A stretch of DNA of 64,000 nucleotides from Reichenbachiella versicolor (GCF_003171675.1 NZ_QFZQ01000005.1:310001-374000), one strand, 5' to 3'. Positions 8,340-18,862 are shown, counted from the first letter of the stretch. The notes: generated by a model not told the origin, from the sequence alone. Translations and numbers: made by a program.

Positions 8340-11051
8340 TTACCATTCTTCCGATTTAGCAATTGACTCCGATTTCTTTACTTCAAACTCTTGTTCGTAA
8401 AGGTTGTATTCATTTATTGGAAGAATATCATACAACCTTAATATCGTAGATTCGGCATAGCTTGTTAGCCCCATCTTAAAACACTGATCAATGTACTCTC
8501 TTATCAGAGCTTCAGAATACTCGTTAATAGTTATAGCGTTTTGCAAAACATTATAGGCTTCCTCATTTTCGCCATTTTTATTTAAAAATTCGGCCGTAGC
8601 AATTACTCCTTCTTCATAAAAAGGATTATTTAACCCTAAGGCAATATACGCCTCTTTGCCACCTTCATCAGAAATAATCGCCTGTAGCTTGGTTGCCTCT
8701 CTTTCAAAATCGTATTGATGACCTTTCCAAACAACTAACCCCGAATCTAAAGCTTGTTCCAAATTCTTTAATTGCTCTATCTCCACAGAGTACCTTGTAG
8801 TATCAAGATTTGAATATTCATTAAACAAAATATATTGAGCGACGGACGAATTATTAGTCATGCCATAGCTCTGAGCTAAATCAGCGGTAGCCCATGGATA
8901 TCCAGCCTCTCTAGATAGTTCGAAATATTTATTTGCTAAAAATGGCTGTCCTAACTCCATAGCCCATTTACCCATGATCATTATTGCTTTAGCTTCCATT
9001 TCATTATTGGTTCCACGCAACTGATTCATTAAAGTAAATGCCTCTGTCATTCTACCATTCACATACAGGTTGGCTCCTTTAAGTAAAGACAGTGTTTTAT
9101 AATAATCCCCATTATTCGGATCAAGTAAATACTTGTCGATAGTCAATAAATAGGATTCGTCACCGTTTTGTAAACACACCAACCCCAGATTATTTAAATA
9201 ACTAAAAGTAAATAAGTTCAATCTAGTACCCTCATGCACCATTATTTGAGGTTCTCGAACTTCATTTTGATTAATTACATCATAAGCCAGTGCATTACTT
9301 ATCATTGAAACTCTCTCAAAGTTAGTTTCAATATTATCCACCTTACCTCCGTGTTTCGCTCTGACTGCTAACAAGTTCGACTCAACCAAATTTTGCTTCC
9401 AATCTGTTTCTTTGATTTTAGTGAGATAATATACGGTTGAATCCAGAACGTTAGTCCTGTTAAACAATAGAGCCAAATTGTTATTTATTGCCCAGTTATT
9501 TGGAAATAGCTTAAGTGCTTTCTGATAAGTAAACATTGCATCAAAAAACATATTCTCTGATTCATAGACACTTCCTAAATTGGCAAATGCATAGGGGGTT
9601 GGGCGTTTCTTAGTAGAACTGACAAAGTGAGCAATTGCTTTTTTACCTTCTGGCTCCAATATTCCTAACATAAGATTAGACTTATGATTGTTATTAGATT
9701 GGTAAAGTATATTGCCATACGTTGATGCACGGTGATAATATTCTACAGCTTTAGTTTTTTGCTCTGTCATCAAATACATATCAGCTATGCCATTAAAATA
9801 ACCAGACACCGACTGATAAAGTGCTGCATAACTAGAGGCAAAAAAGAATGCCAATACAACTATAAATCCAACTAAACGACTAGTAGCATATGGGAAATTA
9901 TCCTCTCGAAATGCTATTTTATGAACAGGAAGATTCTTCATCAACAGCGATATAAAATTAGCTATTAAATAGACTAGAAAGCTTCCTCCAAAACCAATGT
10001 GACCAAATACAATAGCATCTTCAAATACTTCTATCGTACTGTCATTACCTGCAATAGAGACAAACAAAATCGTACTAAAAGTAAGGATAGCTAAAGCGAA
10101 AAACAGGTATACTAAATGTGGTCTAAATGGTAAAACTCCTTGATATAGTTGTTCTCTATTCTTCAATCCCCACAGACCTAGAATAGAGGACACAGACAGC
10201 AACAAAAAGTCATTTAAGTAATATATATCCCAATCTATGTAGCTCACATTCCTCATATAAAGTAGAACTACATTGATTAAGTAGATAACCGAAAACACTA
10301 TAAAATGCAGGGTGTTTCCAGACTCATCCTCCTTACTTCCTTGTGTTGTCAATACTAAAATAGCATGTATTACTTCATGTCCAACCATGAATATAAATAC
10401 TACTGAGAGTGCTAATGCTGGCCAATAAACATTATATGCTAACGTTAGAATTGGGTATTGTACACTTGAAGTAAGTGCTATTAGCATTATTAGCACAACG
10501 AACAAGTCTAATATCAGAAAGAATCTTAGCCCAACTCCTATGTCATTTCTAATAGTATTGAAAAAATAACATAACGCAATGAGTGGAATAGTTAATGTTC
10601 CTACAGCCAATTGACCTGTCAATCCCAATACACCAATTTTAGCCACTCCAGCACTAGCCAATGCTAATACCAAAAAGCCCATTGAAGCAATAAACCAAAA
10701 TCGGCTAAGGTGAGACACAATCGCTAAAATCCCTGACAGGCATAAAATAAAAACTGCAAAAAATGCATACGCCCCCCACTTCGGAAGTAGTTGAAAAGTA
10801 GCACCCGCTTTTTGAAAAAGAAGATTGACACCAAACTGGACAGAACTCTCTATATAATCAGAATGATCAGAAAAGACAGGTAGTAATACTTCTTCGAGAT
10901 AACCAGTCATCTCCCAAGAATAGAAATAAGAAAGTCCTCCTAGTTCTGTCACTAATACTGTAGCAATCAGTAGCAGTGTAAAAACTGAAAGGACTTTAAA
11001 AGCAAGTTGAGACAACCTACCCCACTCACTCCAAAAAGAAATCTTACTCAT
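8340..11051 (-). CDS. large polytopic membrane protein with C-terminal TPR region and an HEXXH motif
   Basis: 903 aa. Residues 1-420 hold about a dozen transmembrane helices; residues 430-890 are soluble and built of TPR-like helical repeats (for example FANLGSVYESENMFFDAMFTY, WAINNNLALLFNRTN). An HEVIH sequence (H225-H229) lies within or at the edge of a helix, the pattern of intramembrane zinc metalloproteases, but a third ligand could not be identified and the motif could be coincidental. The gene follows gatC by 6 bp, so the two are probably one transcript. No named family is recognised. Confidence 0.6.
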   Translation of the reverse strand: MSKISFWSEWGRLSQLAFKVLSVFTLLLIATVLVTELGGLSYFYSWEMTGYLEEVLLPVFSDHSDYIESSVQFGVNLLFQKAGATFQLLPKWGAYAFFAVFILCLSGILAIVSHLSRFWFIASMGFLVLALASAGVAKIGVLGLTGQLAVGTLTIPLIALCYFFNTIRNDIGVGLRFFLILDLFVVLIMLIALTSSVQYPILTLAYNVYWPALALSVVFIFMVGHEVIHAILVLTTQGSKEDESGNTLHFIVFSVIYLINVVLLYMRNVSYIDWDIYYLNDFLLLSVSSILGLWGLKNREQLYQGVLPFRPHLVYLFFALAILTFSTILFVSIAGNDSTIEVFEDAIVFGHIGFGGSFLVYLIANFISLLMKNLPVHKIAFREDNFPYATSRLVGFIVVLAFFFASSYAALYQSVSGYFNGIADMYLMTEQKTKAVEYYHRASTYGNILYQSNNNHKSNLMLGILEPEGKKAIAHFVSSTKKRPTPYAFANLGSVYESENMFFDAMFTYQKALKLFPNNWAINNNLALLFNRTNVLDSTVYYLTKIKETDWKQNLVESNLLAVRAKHGGKVDNIETNFERVSMISNALAYDVINQNEVREPQIMVHEGTRLNLFTFSYLNNLGLVCLQNGDESYLLTIDKYLLDPNNGDYYKTLSLLKGANLYVNGRMTEAFTLMNQLRGTNNEMEAKAIMIMGKWAMELGQPFLANKYFELSREAGYPWATADLAQSYGMTNNSSVAQYILFNEYSNLDTTRYSVEIEQLKNLEQALDSGLVVWKGHQYDFEREATKLQAIISDEGGKEAYIALGLNNPFYEEGVIATAEFLNKNGENEEAYNVLQNAITINEYSEALIREYIDQCFKMGLTSYAESTILRLYDILPINEYNLYEQEFEVKKSESIAKSEEW

Positions 11052-11057
11052 TAAGTT

Positions 11058-11348
11058 CTAGCTTAATACCTTAGGTACTATAAAGAAATCTCCATCTTTT
11101 TCAGGCGCATTTTTCAGAGCTTCCTCGGTTGATTTAAAATAGTTATCAGCTACATCTTCTCGTAATGGAACCTGCTCCTCATTCACATTTGTCAAAGGTT
11201 CTACATGTTCCGTATCTACTTCCTCGAGCTTTTCCACCCAATCCAAAATTTCGCCCAAATCTTTCTGATATCTATTTTCTTGATCTTCAGTCAATTCTAA
11301 TCTAGCCAAATGGGCCAATTTATGTACGGTTTCTTTGCTTATAGACAT
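11058..11348 (-). CDS. gatC: Asp-tRNA(Asn)/Glu-tRNA(Gln) amidotransferase subunit C
   Basis: 96 aa, the usual GatC length, with the family pattern ISKETVHKLAHLARLELTE, a central EILDWVEKLEEVDTEHVEPL and the C-terminal FFIVPKVL. GatC stabilises the GatA-GatB complex that converts misacylated Asp-tRNA(Asn) or Glu-tRNA(Gln) to the amidated forms. gatA and gatB are not in this window, as is common in Bacteroidota. It is the first gene of a leftward pair with the membrane TPR protein. Confidence 0.95.
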   Translation of the reverse strand: MSISKETVHKLAHLARLELTEDQENRYQKDLGEILDWVEKLEEVDTEHVEPLTNVNEEQVPLREDVADNYFKSTEEALKNAPEKDGDFFIVPKVLS

Positions 11349-11548
11349 GTCCGAATAGCGTTTAAGAGTTGAGCTAAAAGCTCTTCAAATTGAGAGAATA
11401 ATAAAGGGCAAATTTAATTTAAATTGTGAATTCTCAATACACTGACAGAACACTAATACAAAGACTATTTGTCTAAGCAATTTCAAATGTTCTACTATTG
11501 TTTGTTTTGACTTGACTGCTATAAAGCTTGATAAATTAACTTTGCCTA

Positions 11549-12895
11549 ATGAACAAGCAGGAAATTACTTTTGAAGATTTTGGTTTAAATAAACAGCTCA
11601 AAAATTCAATCACCGAGCTAGGTTATCAGACCCCTACTCCAATACAGATTGAAGCATTTCCTGTAATTAAATCTGGCAAAGATGTTATTGGTATATCTCA
11701 AACAGGAACTGGTAAAACTTTCGCCTACATGCTTCCCATTCTTCATCAATTGAAGTTCTCAAATCAAACTTCACCGAGAGTATTAATTCTTGTTCCTACA
11801 CGAGAACTAGTTGTCCAAGTGGTCGAGAATATTGAATCCTATTCTAAATATCAAAGCATTCGTGTTTTAGGGGTATATGGCGAAGCTAATATCAATGTTC
11901 AAGCTGAGAGCATCATTGAAGGTCTAGATATTATAGTAGGAACGCCAGGTCGTCTATATGATTTGTGTGTCAATAGAATCTTAAAGCTAAATGACATCAA
12001 AAAATTAGTGATAGACGAAGTAGATGTAATGCTAGATCTGGGTTTTCGAACCCAACTAGCACACCTTTTTGAGTTATTGCCTGAACGAAGACAGAATATT
12101 ATGTTTTCAGCCACCATGACGGAAGAAGTAGATGAATTAATACAGACTAATTTTATTTCTCCTAAAAAAATAACTATTGCGGTAAGCGGAACTCCACTTG
12201 AAAATATAGAGCAAACCTCTTACTACGCTCAGAATTTTCATACCAAGGCTAACTTATTGATTCATTTCATCCAATCAAATCCTTCATTTGAAAAGGTCTT
12301 GGTTTTTGTCTCCAGTAAAAAAATTGCAGACAGACTTGATCTGAGATTAACTGATGAATTAGGCTCAAAATCTTGTGTCATTCACTCCAATAAAAGCCAA
12401 AATTACAGATTACGCTCTTTAGAAGAATTTGACTCTGGACAGAAGAAAGTATTAATTGCTACAGATGTGATTTCTCGAGGACTAGATCTAAATCAAATCT
12501 CGCATGTAATCAACTTTGACACTCCTAATTATCCAGAAAATTATATGCATCGTATCGGTCGTACAGGACGTGCTGAAGCAAAAGGCCAATCAATTTTATT
12601 GTTCAACGAAGAAGAGGAATCGCAAAAACTAGAAATCGAGATGCTAATGGATCAAGAAATCTTAGAGCTTCCTTGGCCAGAAGAAGTGAAAATAACAGAT
12701 CAAAAGATTCCTGAAGAGAAGAAAAGAGTTGCGTACTCTAATTTTAATCGGAAAACTAAAATTCATGAAGCCGGACCATCTACCCATGAAAAAAAGGATA
12801 AAAACAAAAAAGTAAATCTAGGTGGTTCATATAAGCGCAAAATAGAAGCCAAATACAAAAAACCTAAAAAGAGAGGGCAAAAGAGAAAGAAATAA
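11549..12895 (+). CDS. DEAD-box RNA helicase (motif II reads DEVD)
   Basis: 448 aa with all helicase motifs: Q motif PTPIQIEAFP, Walker A SQTGTGKT (50-57), PTREL (83-87), TPGRLYDL, motif II DEVD (156-159) in place of DEAD, SAT (187-189), and HRIGRTGR about residue 335. The C-terminal 60 residues are a Lys/Arg-rich tail that probably binds RNA. It is most like the RhlE/CshA group and is probably involved in rRNA maturation or cold-stress RNA remodelling. A TAACTTTG sequence (11537-11544) lies just before the ATG; if it is a -7 box the mRNA would be almost leaderless. Confidence 0.92.
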   Translation: MNKQEITFEDFGLNKQLKNSITELGYQTPTPIQIEAFPVIKSGKDVIGISQTGTGKTFAYMLPILHQLKFSNQTSPRVLILVPTRELVVQVVENIESYSKYQSIRVLGVYGEANINVQAESIIEGLDIIVGTPGRLYDLCVNRILKLNDIKKLVIDEVDVMLDLGFRTQLAHLFELLPERRQNIMFSATMTEEVDELIQTNFISPKKITIAVSGTPLENIEQTSYYAQNFHTKANLLIHFIQSNPSFEKVLVFVSSKKIADRLDLRLTDELGSKSCVIHSNKSQNYRLRSLEEFDSGQKKVLIATDVISRGLDLNQISHVINFDTPNYPENYMHRIGRTGRAEAKGQSILLFNEEEESQKLEIEMLMDQEILELPWPEEVKITDQKIPEEKKRVAYSNFNRKTKIHEAGPSTHEKKDKNKKVNLGGSYKRKIEAKYKKPKKRGQKRKK

Positions 12896-12905
12896 CTAAA
12901 GCACA

Positions 12906-15900
12906 CTATAACTTAACCCATTTTTGAGTATCAACTACTCCATCGTATGAGGTTTTGATTATATATATTCCTTTACCAAAGGATATGGTTTCAAAATAAA
13001 ATGAATTAAGCCCAGTCTCTACTGATTCATAGGTTTTTGTCATAATAACTCTTCCAGAATTATTTAATAATGAAATAGTTACCGGACTCTGGCTGGGTAA
13101 TAATACATCTATCCGAACTGGACTACCCGACGAAGGATTGGGATAAGCAGGTAATACATTTACCTCTTGTTTAAAATCAACACAACCTTCATTATCAGTC
13201 TTATTTTGATCCTCATCATCAATCAAATCTACTCTTGCACATAAGAAACTCGTATTTGATTCTAGTGGCAATGTAACTCCAAGGGTATATTCAACACTTG
13301 ATTGTCTAGAAACAATTCCTGAATAACGCTCAATAAACCTTGTACCGTTATCAAGATTAATGTTCACATTAAAATCAATAAGGTCAACATTACCGTTATT
13401 GCGAACTTCTAAATCAAAATATCTCAGGCCCGATTCCTCTTTAGAAACAATACTCACCAATTGTAAATCCAAAGAAGGGTCAACTGCAGTAATCCTGACA
13501 GAAGAGGTATCCGCACAGCCATCAGCACTATAGGATATTAACTCCGCTTCAAAATCTCCAAAATCCTCATATACGAACTCTGTGTTTTCATTAGTGGAAG
13601 TCGCATTTTCCGAGTCATTGAACTTCCACAAATATGAAATTGCATCTTTAGATTGATTGGTAAAATCAACTGTCAAAGGAGGAACGCCAAAATTATCTGA
13701 TACTTCAAAGCTTGAAGTTGGGGATTGGTTAATGTCCACATTAGACTCTATTTCATCTTGACAACCTCGCTGATCTGTTACTACTAACGAAACTTCATAT
13801 GATCCTGACTCATTGAAATTGTGATATGCAATTTTTCCATTCGACGTATTCTCACCGTCAAAGTCCCATACTCTAGAAACTATAGTTGGTGAACCTGAAG
13901 CATCATCAACTACCGATGTATCGGTAAACTCCGCAAATTGATTATCACAAGCATTATCAACTTCAAATTGAGCCTGAGGGAGATCATAAATTTCAACGGT
14001 TTCGTTGACAATAGTTTGACAACCATTTTCCGCTTCGACAGTTAAGATGGCATCATAAACTCCGGGGGTAGTAAACGTATGACCCGCTTTAGATGATAAA
14101 TAAATAGCATCTTGTATTTCCCATCTATGAAACTCTATAAAACCATCGGGATAGGACTGCTTATCCTCAAACAAAGTAACACCATCAAGACAACCTGGTT
14201 CTTTAACCAATCTAGTTTGAGGAGAAGCCTCAATCTGTACTTGTTTGGTCATGGTATTCTCGCAATCTCCATCATTAACGACGGTCAAAGTCACGTCATA
14301 GACGCCTTCACTCTCAAAAATAAAATTAGGATTCTCAATATCTGATGAACCTAGCCCTCCAAAGTCCCAATCCCATGACTTGATATTATTAACAGCATCT
14401 CCCGAAATTGATTCATCTTCGAAGGGAATTATACTTCCTTGACAGTCCGTAGTTGGAGAAAAATTCACCTCTGGTCTACCATTAATAAATATTTCAGCAC
14501 TTTCAGTAGCTACACAACCAGCTATATTTTCCATAGTCAGATTCACTGTATAGGCTCCAGAACCTGTATATTCATAATTAGGCTCATTTATGTTAGAGGT
14601 GCCGCTTCCGTCTCCAAAGTCCCAAGATGGATTGACTAGATTGCTACCTGTAGTAAGATTAGAGAACTCTTGTATTTCTCCAAAACAGTCATTCTCGAAA
14701 CTAAAACTTGGATTTGGTCCTTCTACAACATTCAGTACCTGTGGATCTGAATCTGTCCCACAGCCTGGAATTGACATCTTTAGTGTAAGGTTCTTGTTTC
14801 CATCCGTATCAAATACTAAATCAGCTGTTTCACCTTGTACTAATTCTGTCGATCCATCAAGCCAAGTATAGGTCAATGTTGCTCCTTCATAAGCATCGTC
14901 ATTGGTTGTGTTTGAAACGGAGATTTCATCGTTTGAGCAATAAGGTCCCGTTTCAACTGAAAAAGTTGGTTTTGGAGGCACTGGATAAATGCTAACGGTA
15001 TCTATCGCAGTATTTTGACAAGTTCCGTCGTCTACTGTGAGTATTACTACACTGTCACCAGGCTGTGAGAAGGTGTGAGCGGGGTTGGGATCAGTACTTC
15101 CTATTGTAGTTCCTCCGTCGAAGGACCATGAGTAGGTTGGAGGGTCTCGATCTGGTTGAGAAGTAAATGTGGATGTGAAAGCCATATCGATGTTTTGGCA
15201 TTCATTATTCTCCACTGAGAAACCAACCGAATGCGCATTATCAGATAAAACTTGAATATTCTGAAAATACTCTGAACAATTTCCTTCTGCATCACACCCT
15301 CTCAAAGAAACAGTATAAGACCCTGAGGTTGTATACTTAACAATCGGGTTTGATGTCAAATTAGAATACTCCACATTAGCATCGCATGAATTGGGGAAGT
15401 TAACCCTATATAACTCTCCTGAATTCCTCACCTGCATTCCCATCCACTGCCCCACTTCATTTTGTACTAGGGAAAGCCCAGTTACGACACCAGTATTTGT
15501 AAATCCTAAATATGAAGCTGATGTAATCAGAATATTATTCAAATCGTTTCCTAATTCTAACCGATAAAAATTCCCGCTAAAATCCTGAACAAAGCAAATA
15601 AATACACCATTATGCAATGCTATATCTACTCCAACAGGCCGATCTTGAAAAACTGTTGAACTCAGCTTAGTAATTACGGGAGAGGAAAAAAGGTTAGCTC
15701 CAAATTCCAGACGATAAAATCCTCTATCAGAAAACCCAACAGCAAACCCATACCAATTGCCGCAATCATTGATTAAAGTCAAATCAAGGAACCTAGCCAC
15801 TCCTGAGCTAGAAGAGGATATAATATCCGTAATCGGATTAGGGATATTAGTCAAATCATTACCAAAATTAATTACTGAAAAGGAAGTATTTTGAGCTAAA

Positions 15901-16478
15901 ATAGCTATCCAATCCCCATTATCTTTCTTAAGTTCTAAGCGATCATCATTTGCCCCTATCCCAGCAACAACAGTAACAAGAGTCACATCATTATTATCTA
16001 GATTACTTCCAATGTCAACCCTTATTATGTTAGCAGCATCATGAATTAACCCATACCAATTGTCATGATCTTTTACAATTTGAATAGTAACCGCCAAATT
16101 AGGTGTTGCACCATTCAGGTTTAATTCTGTAACAGAAGGACTATTCTCAAGCGAACTTCCAAAAAATAGTCTGTAAATCTTTTTCCCATTACGATCAGTA
16201 GTAAATCCATACCAATTACCATCTTCATTAATAATACTCAACCCTTGGATATTACTACCATTTATATCAATAATTTCTTCGATACTTGGGTCATTGAACA
16301 ACTCACCACTACATAAATCCCATTGATATGAAACAGCGCCGGAAGAAGTATTAGTTATAATTAACTTCTCGTTCGAGCAAACCTGATTTTTTGAAGAAAA
16401 TAGTATACTAGGGCATTGTGCATGTGCTAAAAAACACATGATTAAAAGATAAAAAAATAGCGGTGCTAATTTTGCCAT
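12906..16478 (-). CDS. secreted multi-PKD protein with T9SS C-terminal sorting domain
   Basis: 1190 aa with a signal peptide (MAKLAPLFFYLLIMCFLAHAQ). Residues about 50-370 contain six imperfect repeats built on GNWYGFxxD...IYRLxFGssL, suggesting a propeller. Residues about 380-1010 contain some eight PKD domains (WDFGDGSG, YTWLDGS, WDFDGENTSN). The last 80 residues (PNPSSGSPVRIDVLLPS onward, ending WVKL) are a type A T9SS sorting domain, so the protein is predicted to be secreted and attached to the cell surface. PKD/T9SS proteins in this phylum act as adhesins or glycan-binding surface proteins. It ends the leftward polysaccharide block, 33 bp after a glycosyltransferase. Confidence 0.88.
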   Translation of the reverse strand: MAKLAPLFFYLLIMCFLAHAQCPSILFSSKNQVCSNEKLIITNTSSGAVSYQWDLCSGELFNDPSIEEIIDINGSNIQGLSIINEDGNWYGFTTDRNGKKIYRLFFGSSLENSPSVTELNLNGATPNLAVTIQIVKDHDNWYGLIHDAANIIRVDIGSNLDNNDVTLVTVVAGIGANDDRLELKKDNGDWIAILAQNTSFSVINFGNDLTNIPNPITDIISSSSSGVARFLDLTLINDCGNWYGFAVGFSDRGFYRLEFGANLFSSPVITKLSSTVFQDRPVGVDIALHNGVFICFVQDFSGNFYRLELGNDLNNILITSASYLGFTNTGVVTGLSLVQNEVGQWMGMQVRNSGELYRVNFPNSCDANVEYSNLTSNPIVKYTTSGSYTVSLRGCDAEGNCSEYFQNIQVLSDNAHSVGFSVENNECQNIDMAFTSTFTSQPDRDPPTYSWSFDGGTTIGSTDPNPAHTFSQPGDSVVILTVDDGTCQNTAIDTVSIYPVPPKPTFSVETGPYCSNDEISVSNTTNDDAYEGATLTYTWLDGSTELVQGETADLVFDTDGNKNLTLKMSIPGCGTDSDPQVLNVVEGPNPSFSFENDCFGEIQEFSNLTTGSNLVNPSWDFGDGSGTSNINEPNYEYTGSGAYTVNLTMENIAGCVATESAEIFINGRPEVNFSPTTDCQGSIIPFEDESISGDAVNNIKSWDWDFGGLGSSDIENPNFIFESEGVYDVTLTVVNDGDCENTMTKQVQIEASPQTRLVKEPGCLDGVTLFEDKQSYPDGFIEFHRWEIQDAIYLSSKAGHTFTTPGVYDAILTVEAENGCQTIVNETVEIYDLPQAQFEVDNACDNQFAEFTDTSVVDDASGSPTIVSRVWDFDGENTSNGKIAYHNFNESGSYEVSLVVTDQRGCQDEIESNVDINQSPTSSFEVSDNFGVPPLTVDFTNQSKDAISYLWKFNDSENATSTNENTEFVYEDFGDFEAELISYSADGCADTSSVRITAVDPSLDLQLVSIVSKEESGLRYFDLEVRNNGNVDLIDFNVNINLDNGTRFIERYSGIVSRQSSVEYTLGVTLPLESNTSFLCARVDLIDDEDQNKTDNEGCVDFKQEVNVLPAYPNPSSGSPVRIDVLLPSQSPVTISLLNNSGRVIMTKTYESVETGLNSFYFETISFGKGIYIIKTSYDGVVDTQKWVKL

Positions 16479-16511
16479 AACCTAAGCTTTCACAAAAAAA
16501 CGATAAAAACA

Positions 16512-17741
16512 CTAAACTATTTCCAATATTCCAGAAATTGTATCCACGGCTTGTCCCATCCCCCTATATTCAACTCCTACATCACGACATCTAGCGCGCA
16601 AAGTATCCTTAGATTCGCTCATCAACGATTCGATATGTTGAAATTTCTTCATTACATCGGCTTTTTGAAAACTGTCCACAACAACCCCAACATTGTACTT
16701 ATCTGCATACAAATCATCTTCAGATGTACCAATAGTAACAATATATGGAATCCCACAACATAAGTATTCTCCAACTTTTGTTGGGGAACAAAATTTTTTC
16801 GAAGGGAAATTGGCTACGGTTACTAACCCCATATCTGATGCAGAAAGAAAGTGTGGAACCTCTTCCATAGGAACCCTGTCAATGTGAAAAGCCCCAAAAG
16901 GAATTTTATACTTTTCAAATAATTCTTTGAGCTCATTTCGGTCATGACCAGTTAAAAAAACAAAAAAATAGGTCTCATCTTGCTGATAAAGCGTACTACA
17001 CAATTCAAAAATCTCTTCTTTATAGTATAGATCACCAAACTTCCCAGTGTATATAACAACTTTCCGGTCATTGATTGCTAAGTCTTTTCTGATACGCACT
17101 CTAGCCTCTTTTGAAAACTGAAACACAGTTTGATCTACACTTGTCGGCAATCTATATGTTTTAGATTTAGCTCCCCATTCTTGAAGTTGATCAATCATAT
17201 ACTGGGTTCCTGTGATGATATGATCCCCACGAGTACCAAGTCTCTTCTCTATATTATTAAGAAGTTTGTATTTAAGTGACTTTTTCTTCCAAAAACCCAA
17301 TTCCTCTAAAAATTGACTATGTGGTTCGTAAGAAAAAACGATTACTTTCCACCTAAAAATCAAGGATAATAAATAAGAAAAAGAACCTGCGATATTTGCA
17401 AAGGCAAGAATAGCTCTTGGTCTGTATTTAAACTGGATACGTACAATTTGAAACATTGCCTGCAAAAAATCATACGACTTCTTAAGAAGAAGTAATCTAC
17501 CAGTGTGAAACTGTAAAGGAATCCAATTAATATTATTCTCAGCTAGTCTCTTTTTAATCCCCTCCTTATCATCATCTGAGATAAGATACTTTTCTTGCTC
17601 AAATGTGATAATGTGAAATTGATACATACCGCTTTTAGATATTCTAGTAATATACTTATATAAAAGCCCTTTGAATAGAGGGTCATTAAAGCTGTTATAT
17701 ATAAAAACAACAACCTGTTTTTTATTCTCTTTCAAAGTCAT
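16512..17741 (-). CDS. glycosyltransferase, GT4-like (GT-B fold)
   Basis: 409 aa with two Rossmann-type halves. The C-terminal half shows the pattern VVIYTGKFGDLYYKEE, then SASDMGLVTVANFPS and GEYLCCGIPYIVTIGTSEDD, which corresponds to the donor nucleotide-sugar binding region of GT4/GT1-family retaining enzymes. No membrane anchor is seen, so it is probably a peripheral cytoplasmic-face enzyme. The start overlaps the wecB stop by 4 bp (ATGA), so the two are translationally coupled. Donor and acceptor are not predictable from the sequence. Confidence 0.82.
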   Translation of the reverse strand: MTLKENKKQVVVFIYNSFNDPLFKGLLYKYITRISKSGMYQFHIITFEQEKYLISDDDKEGIKKRLAENNINWIPLQFHTGRLLLLKKSYDFLQAMFQIVRIQFKYRPRAILAFANIAGSFSYLLSLIFRWKVIVFSYEPHSQFLEELGFWKKKSLKYKLLNNIEKRLGTRGDHIITGTQYMIDQLQEWGAKSKTYRLPTSVDQTVFQFSKEARVRIRKDLAINDRKVVIYTGKFGDLYYKEEIFELCSTLYQQDETYFFVFLTGHDRNELKELFEKYKIPFGAFHIDRVPMEEVPHFLSASDMGLVTVANFPSKKFCSPTKVGEYLCCGIPYIVTIGTSEDDLYADKYNVGVVVDSFQKADVMKKFQHIESLMSESKDTLRARCRDVGVEYRGMGQAVDTISGILEIV

Positions 17742-18862
17742 AGGTGTTCACTCAAGTACTTAGCAATACGTGAAGCTGTCTTTCCATCTCCATACGGATT
17801 AGGCTCATAACTCATTTTGTCATATAATGAACGGTCTGATACTATTTTCTCAAACGAACCTATTATGGATTCCTGATCCGTACCAACCAACATGGCACAT
17901 CCCGCATCAATACCTTCCGGACGTTCAGTGGTATCCCTCATTACCAACAAAGGTACATTTAGTGTTGGAGCTTCTTCTTGTATGCCTCCTGAATCAGTAA
18001 GAATAAGATAGCTTTGGCTCATTAGAAAAACTAAATCATCGTATGGTAATGGAGATAATAATGATATATTGGAAATCCCTGAAAGTTTCTCTGTCACCAC
18101 ATTTTTAACTTTAGGATTTAAATGCACAGGGTAGACAAATCGCGTATCCTGGTACTTTTTAGCTAGTATCGCTAATGAATTGCATATATTTTCAAAACCA
18201 GTACCAAAGTTTTCCCTACGATGACCTGTAACAAGTACTAATTTATCTTTATCTAACTTACTTTTGAATTTTTTAACATATTGACCTTTTTGTTTCAACA
18301 CCTTTTTCAAGCATAGATTTAGACTATCAATCACCGTATTACCCACATTTACCACTATTTCTTTATTTTCTGAAAGCAATATTTCATATGCTTTTTGAGT
18401 AGGAGCAAAATGGAAGTCTGCAGTGATGCCGATAATTTGTCTATTTACTTCCTCAGGATAGGGAGAAAAACGATTGTATGTCCTCAAACCAGCCTCTACA
18501 TGTCCAACCCTGATTCTGGAATAGAATCCAATCAAGCTACCAATCATAGCCGATGTTGTATCTCCTTGGACAATCAGTAAATCTGGACTCATTTCATCAA
18601 TTACTCTACCCAAGGCTTTAATCAAAGATGCCGATAGATCAACTAACGTTTGATTGGCAGACATAACCGATAAAGAGACGTCTGGAACAACCTCAAAGAA
18701 TTGGAAGATTTGATCTAACATCTCCTTATGTTGTCCAGTTGAAACTAGTATAGGTTTTAACCCTAACCCATCTCCGTTTTTTTTCAGGTATAGAAACAGC
18801 GGTATCAACTTAATAGCTTCAGGTCTTGTACCTACAATTATTGCAACTTTTTTCATATTCAT
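17738..18862 (-). CDS. wecB: UDP-N-acetylglucosamine 2-epimerase (non-hydrolysing)
   Basis: 374 aa, standard length. Family motifs are GTRPEAIKL (11-19), QGDTTSAM with D101, GHVEAGLRT with E123, YPEEVNRQ, GHRRENFG (213-220, H214) and the C-terminal DSGGIQEEAP and TERPEGIDAG. The enzyme interconverts UDP-GlcNAc and UDP-ManNAc, supplying ManNAc-type precursors for surface glycans. The start codon is inside an ATGA overlap with the stop of a decayed GT2 fragment, so the ancestral gene was coupled to a glycosyltransferase. No UDP-ManNAc dehydrogenase is visible in the window. Confidence 0.95.
   Translation of the reverse strand: MNMKKVAIIVGTRPEAIKLIPLFLYLKKNGDGLGLKPILVSTGQHKEMLDQIFQFFEVVPDVSLSVMSANQTLVDLSASLIKALGRVIDEMSPDLLIVQGDTTSAMIGSLIGFYSRIRVGHVEAGLRTYNRFSPYPEEVNRQIIGITADFHFAPTQKAYEILLSENKEIVVNVGNTVIDSLNLCLKKVLKQKGQYVKKFKSKLDKDKLVLVTGHRRENFGTGFENICNSLAILAKKYQDTRFVYPVHLNPKVKNVVTEKLSGISNISLLSPLPYDDLVFLMSQSYLILTDSGGIQEEAPTLNVPLLVMRDTTERPEGIDAGCAMLVGTDQESIIGSFEKIVSDRSLYDKMSYEPNPYGDGKTASRIAKYLSEHL

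Noticed and set aside
16551-16887. Several plus-strand frames over glycosyltransferase genes
   Set aside because: They are antisense to convincing genes, overlap each other and lack similarity or promoter signals.
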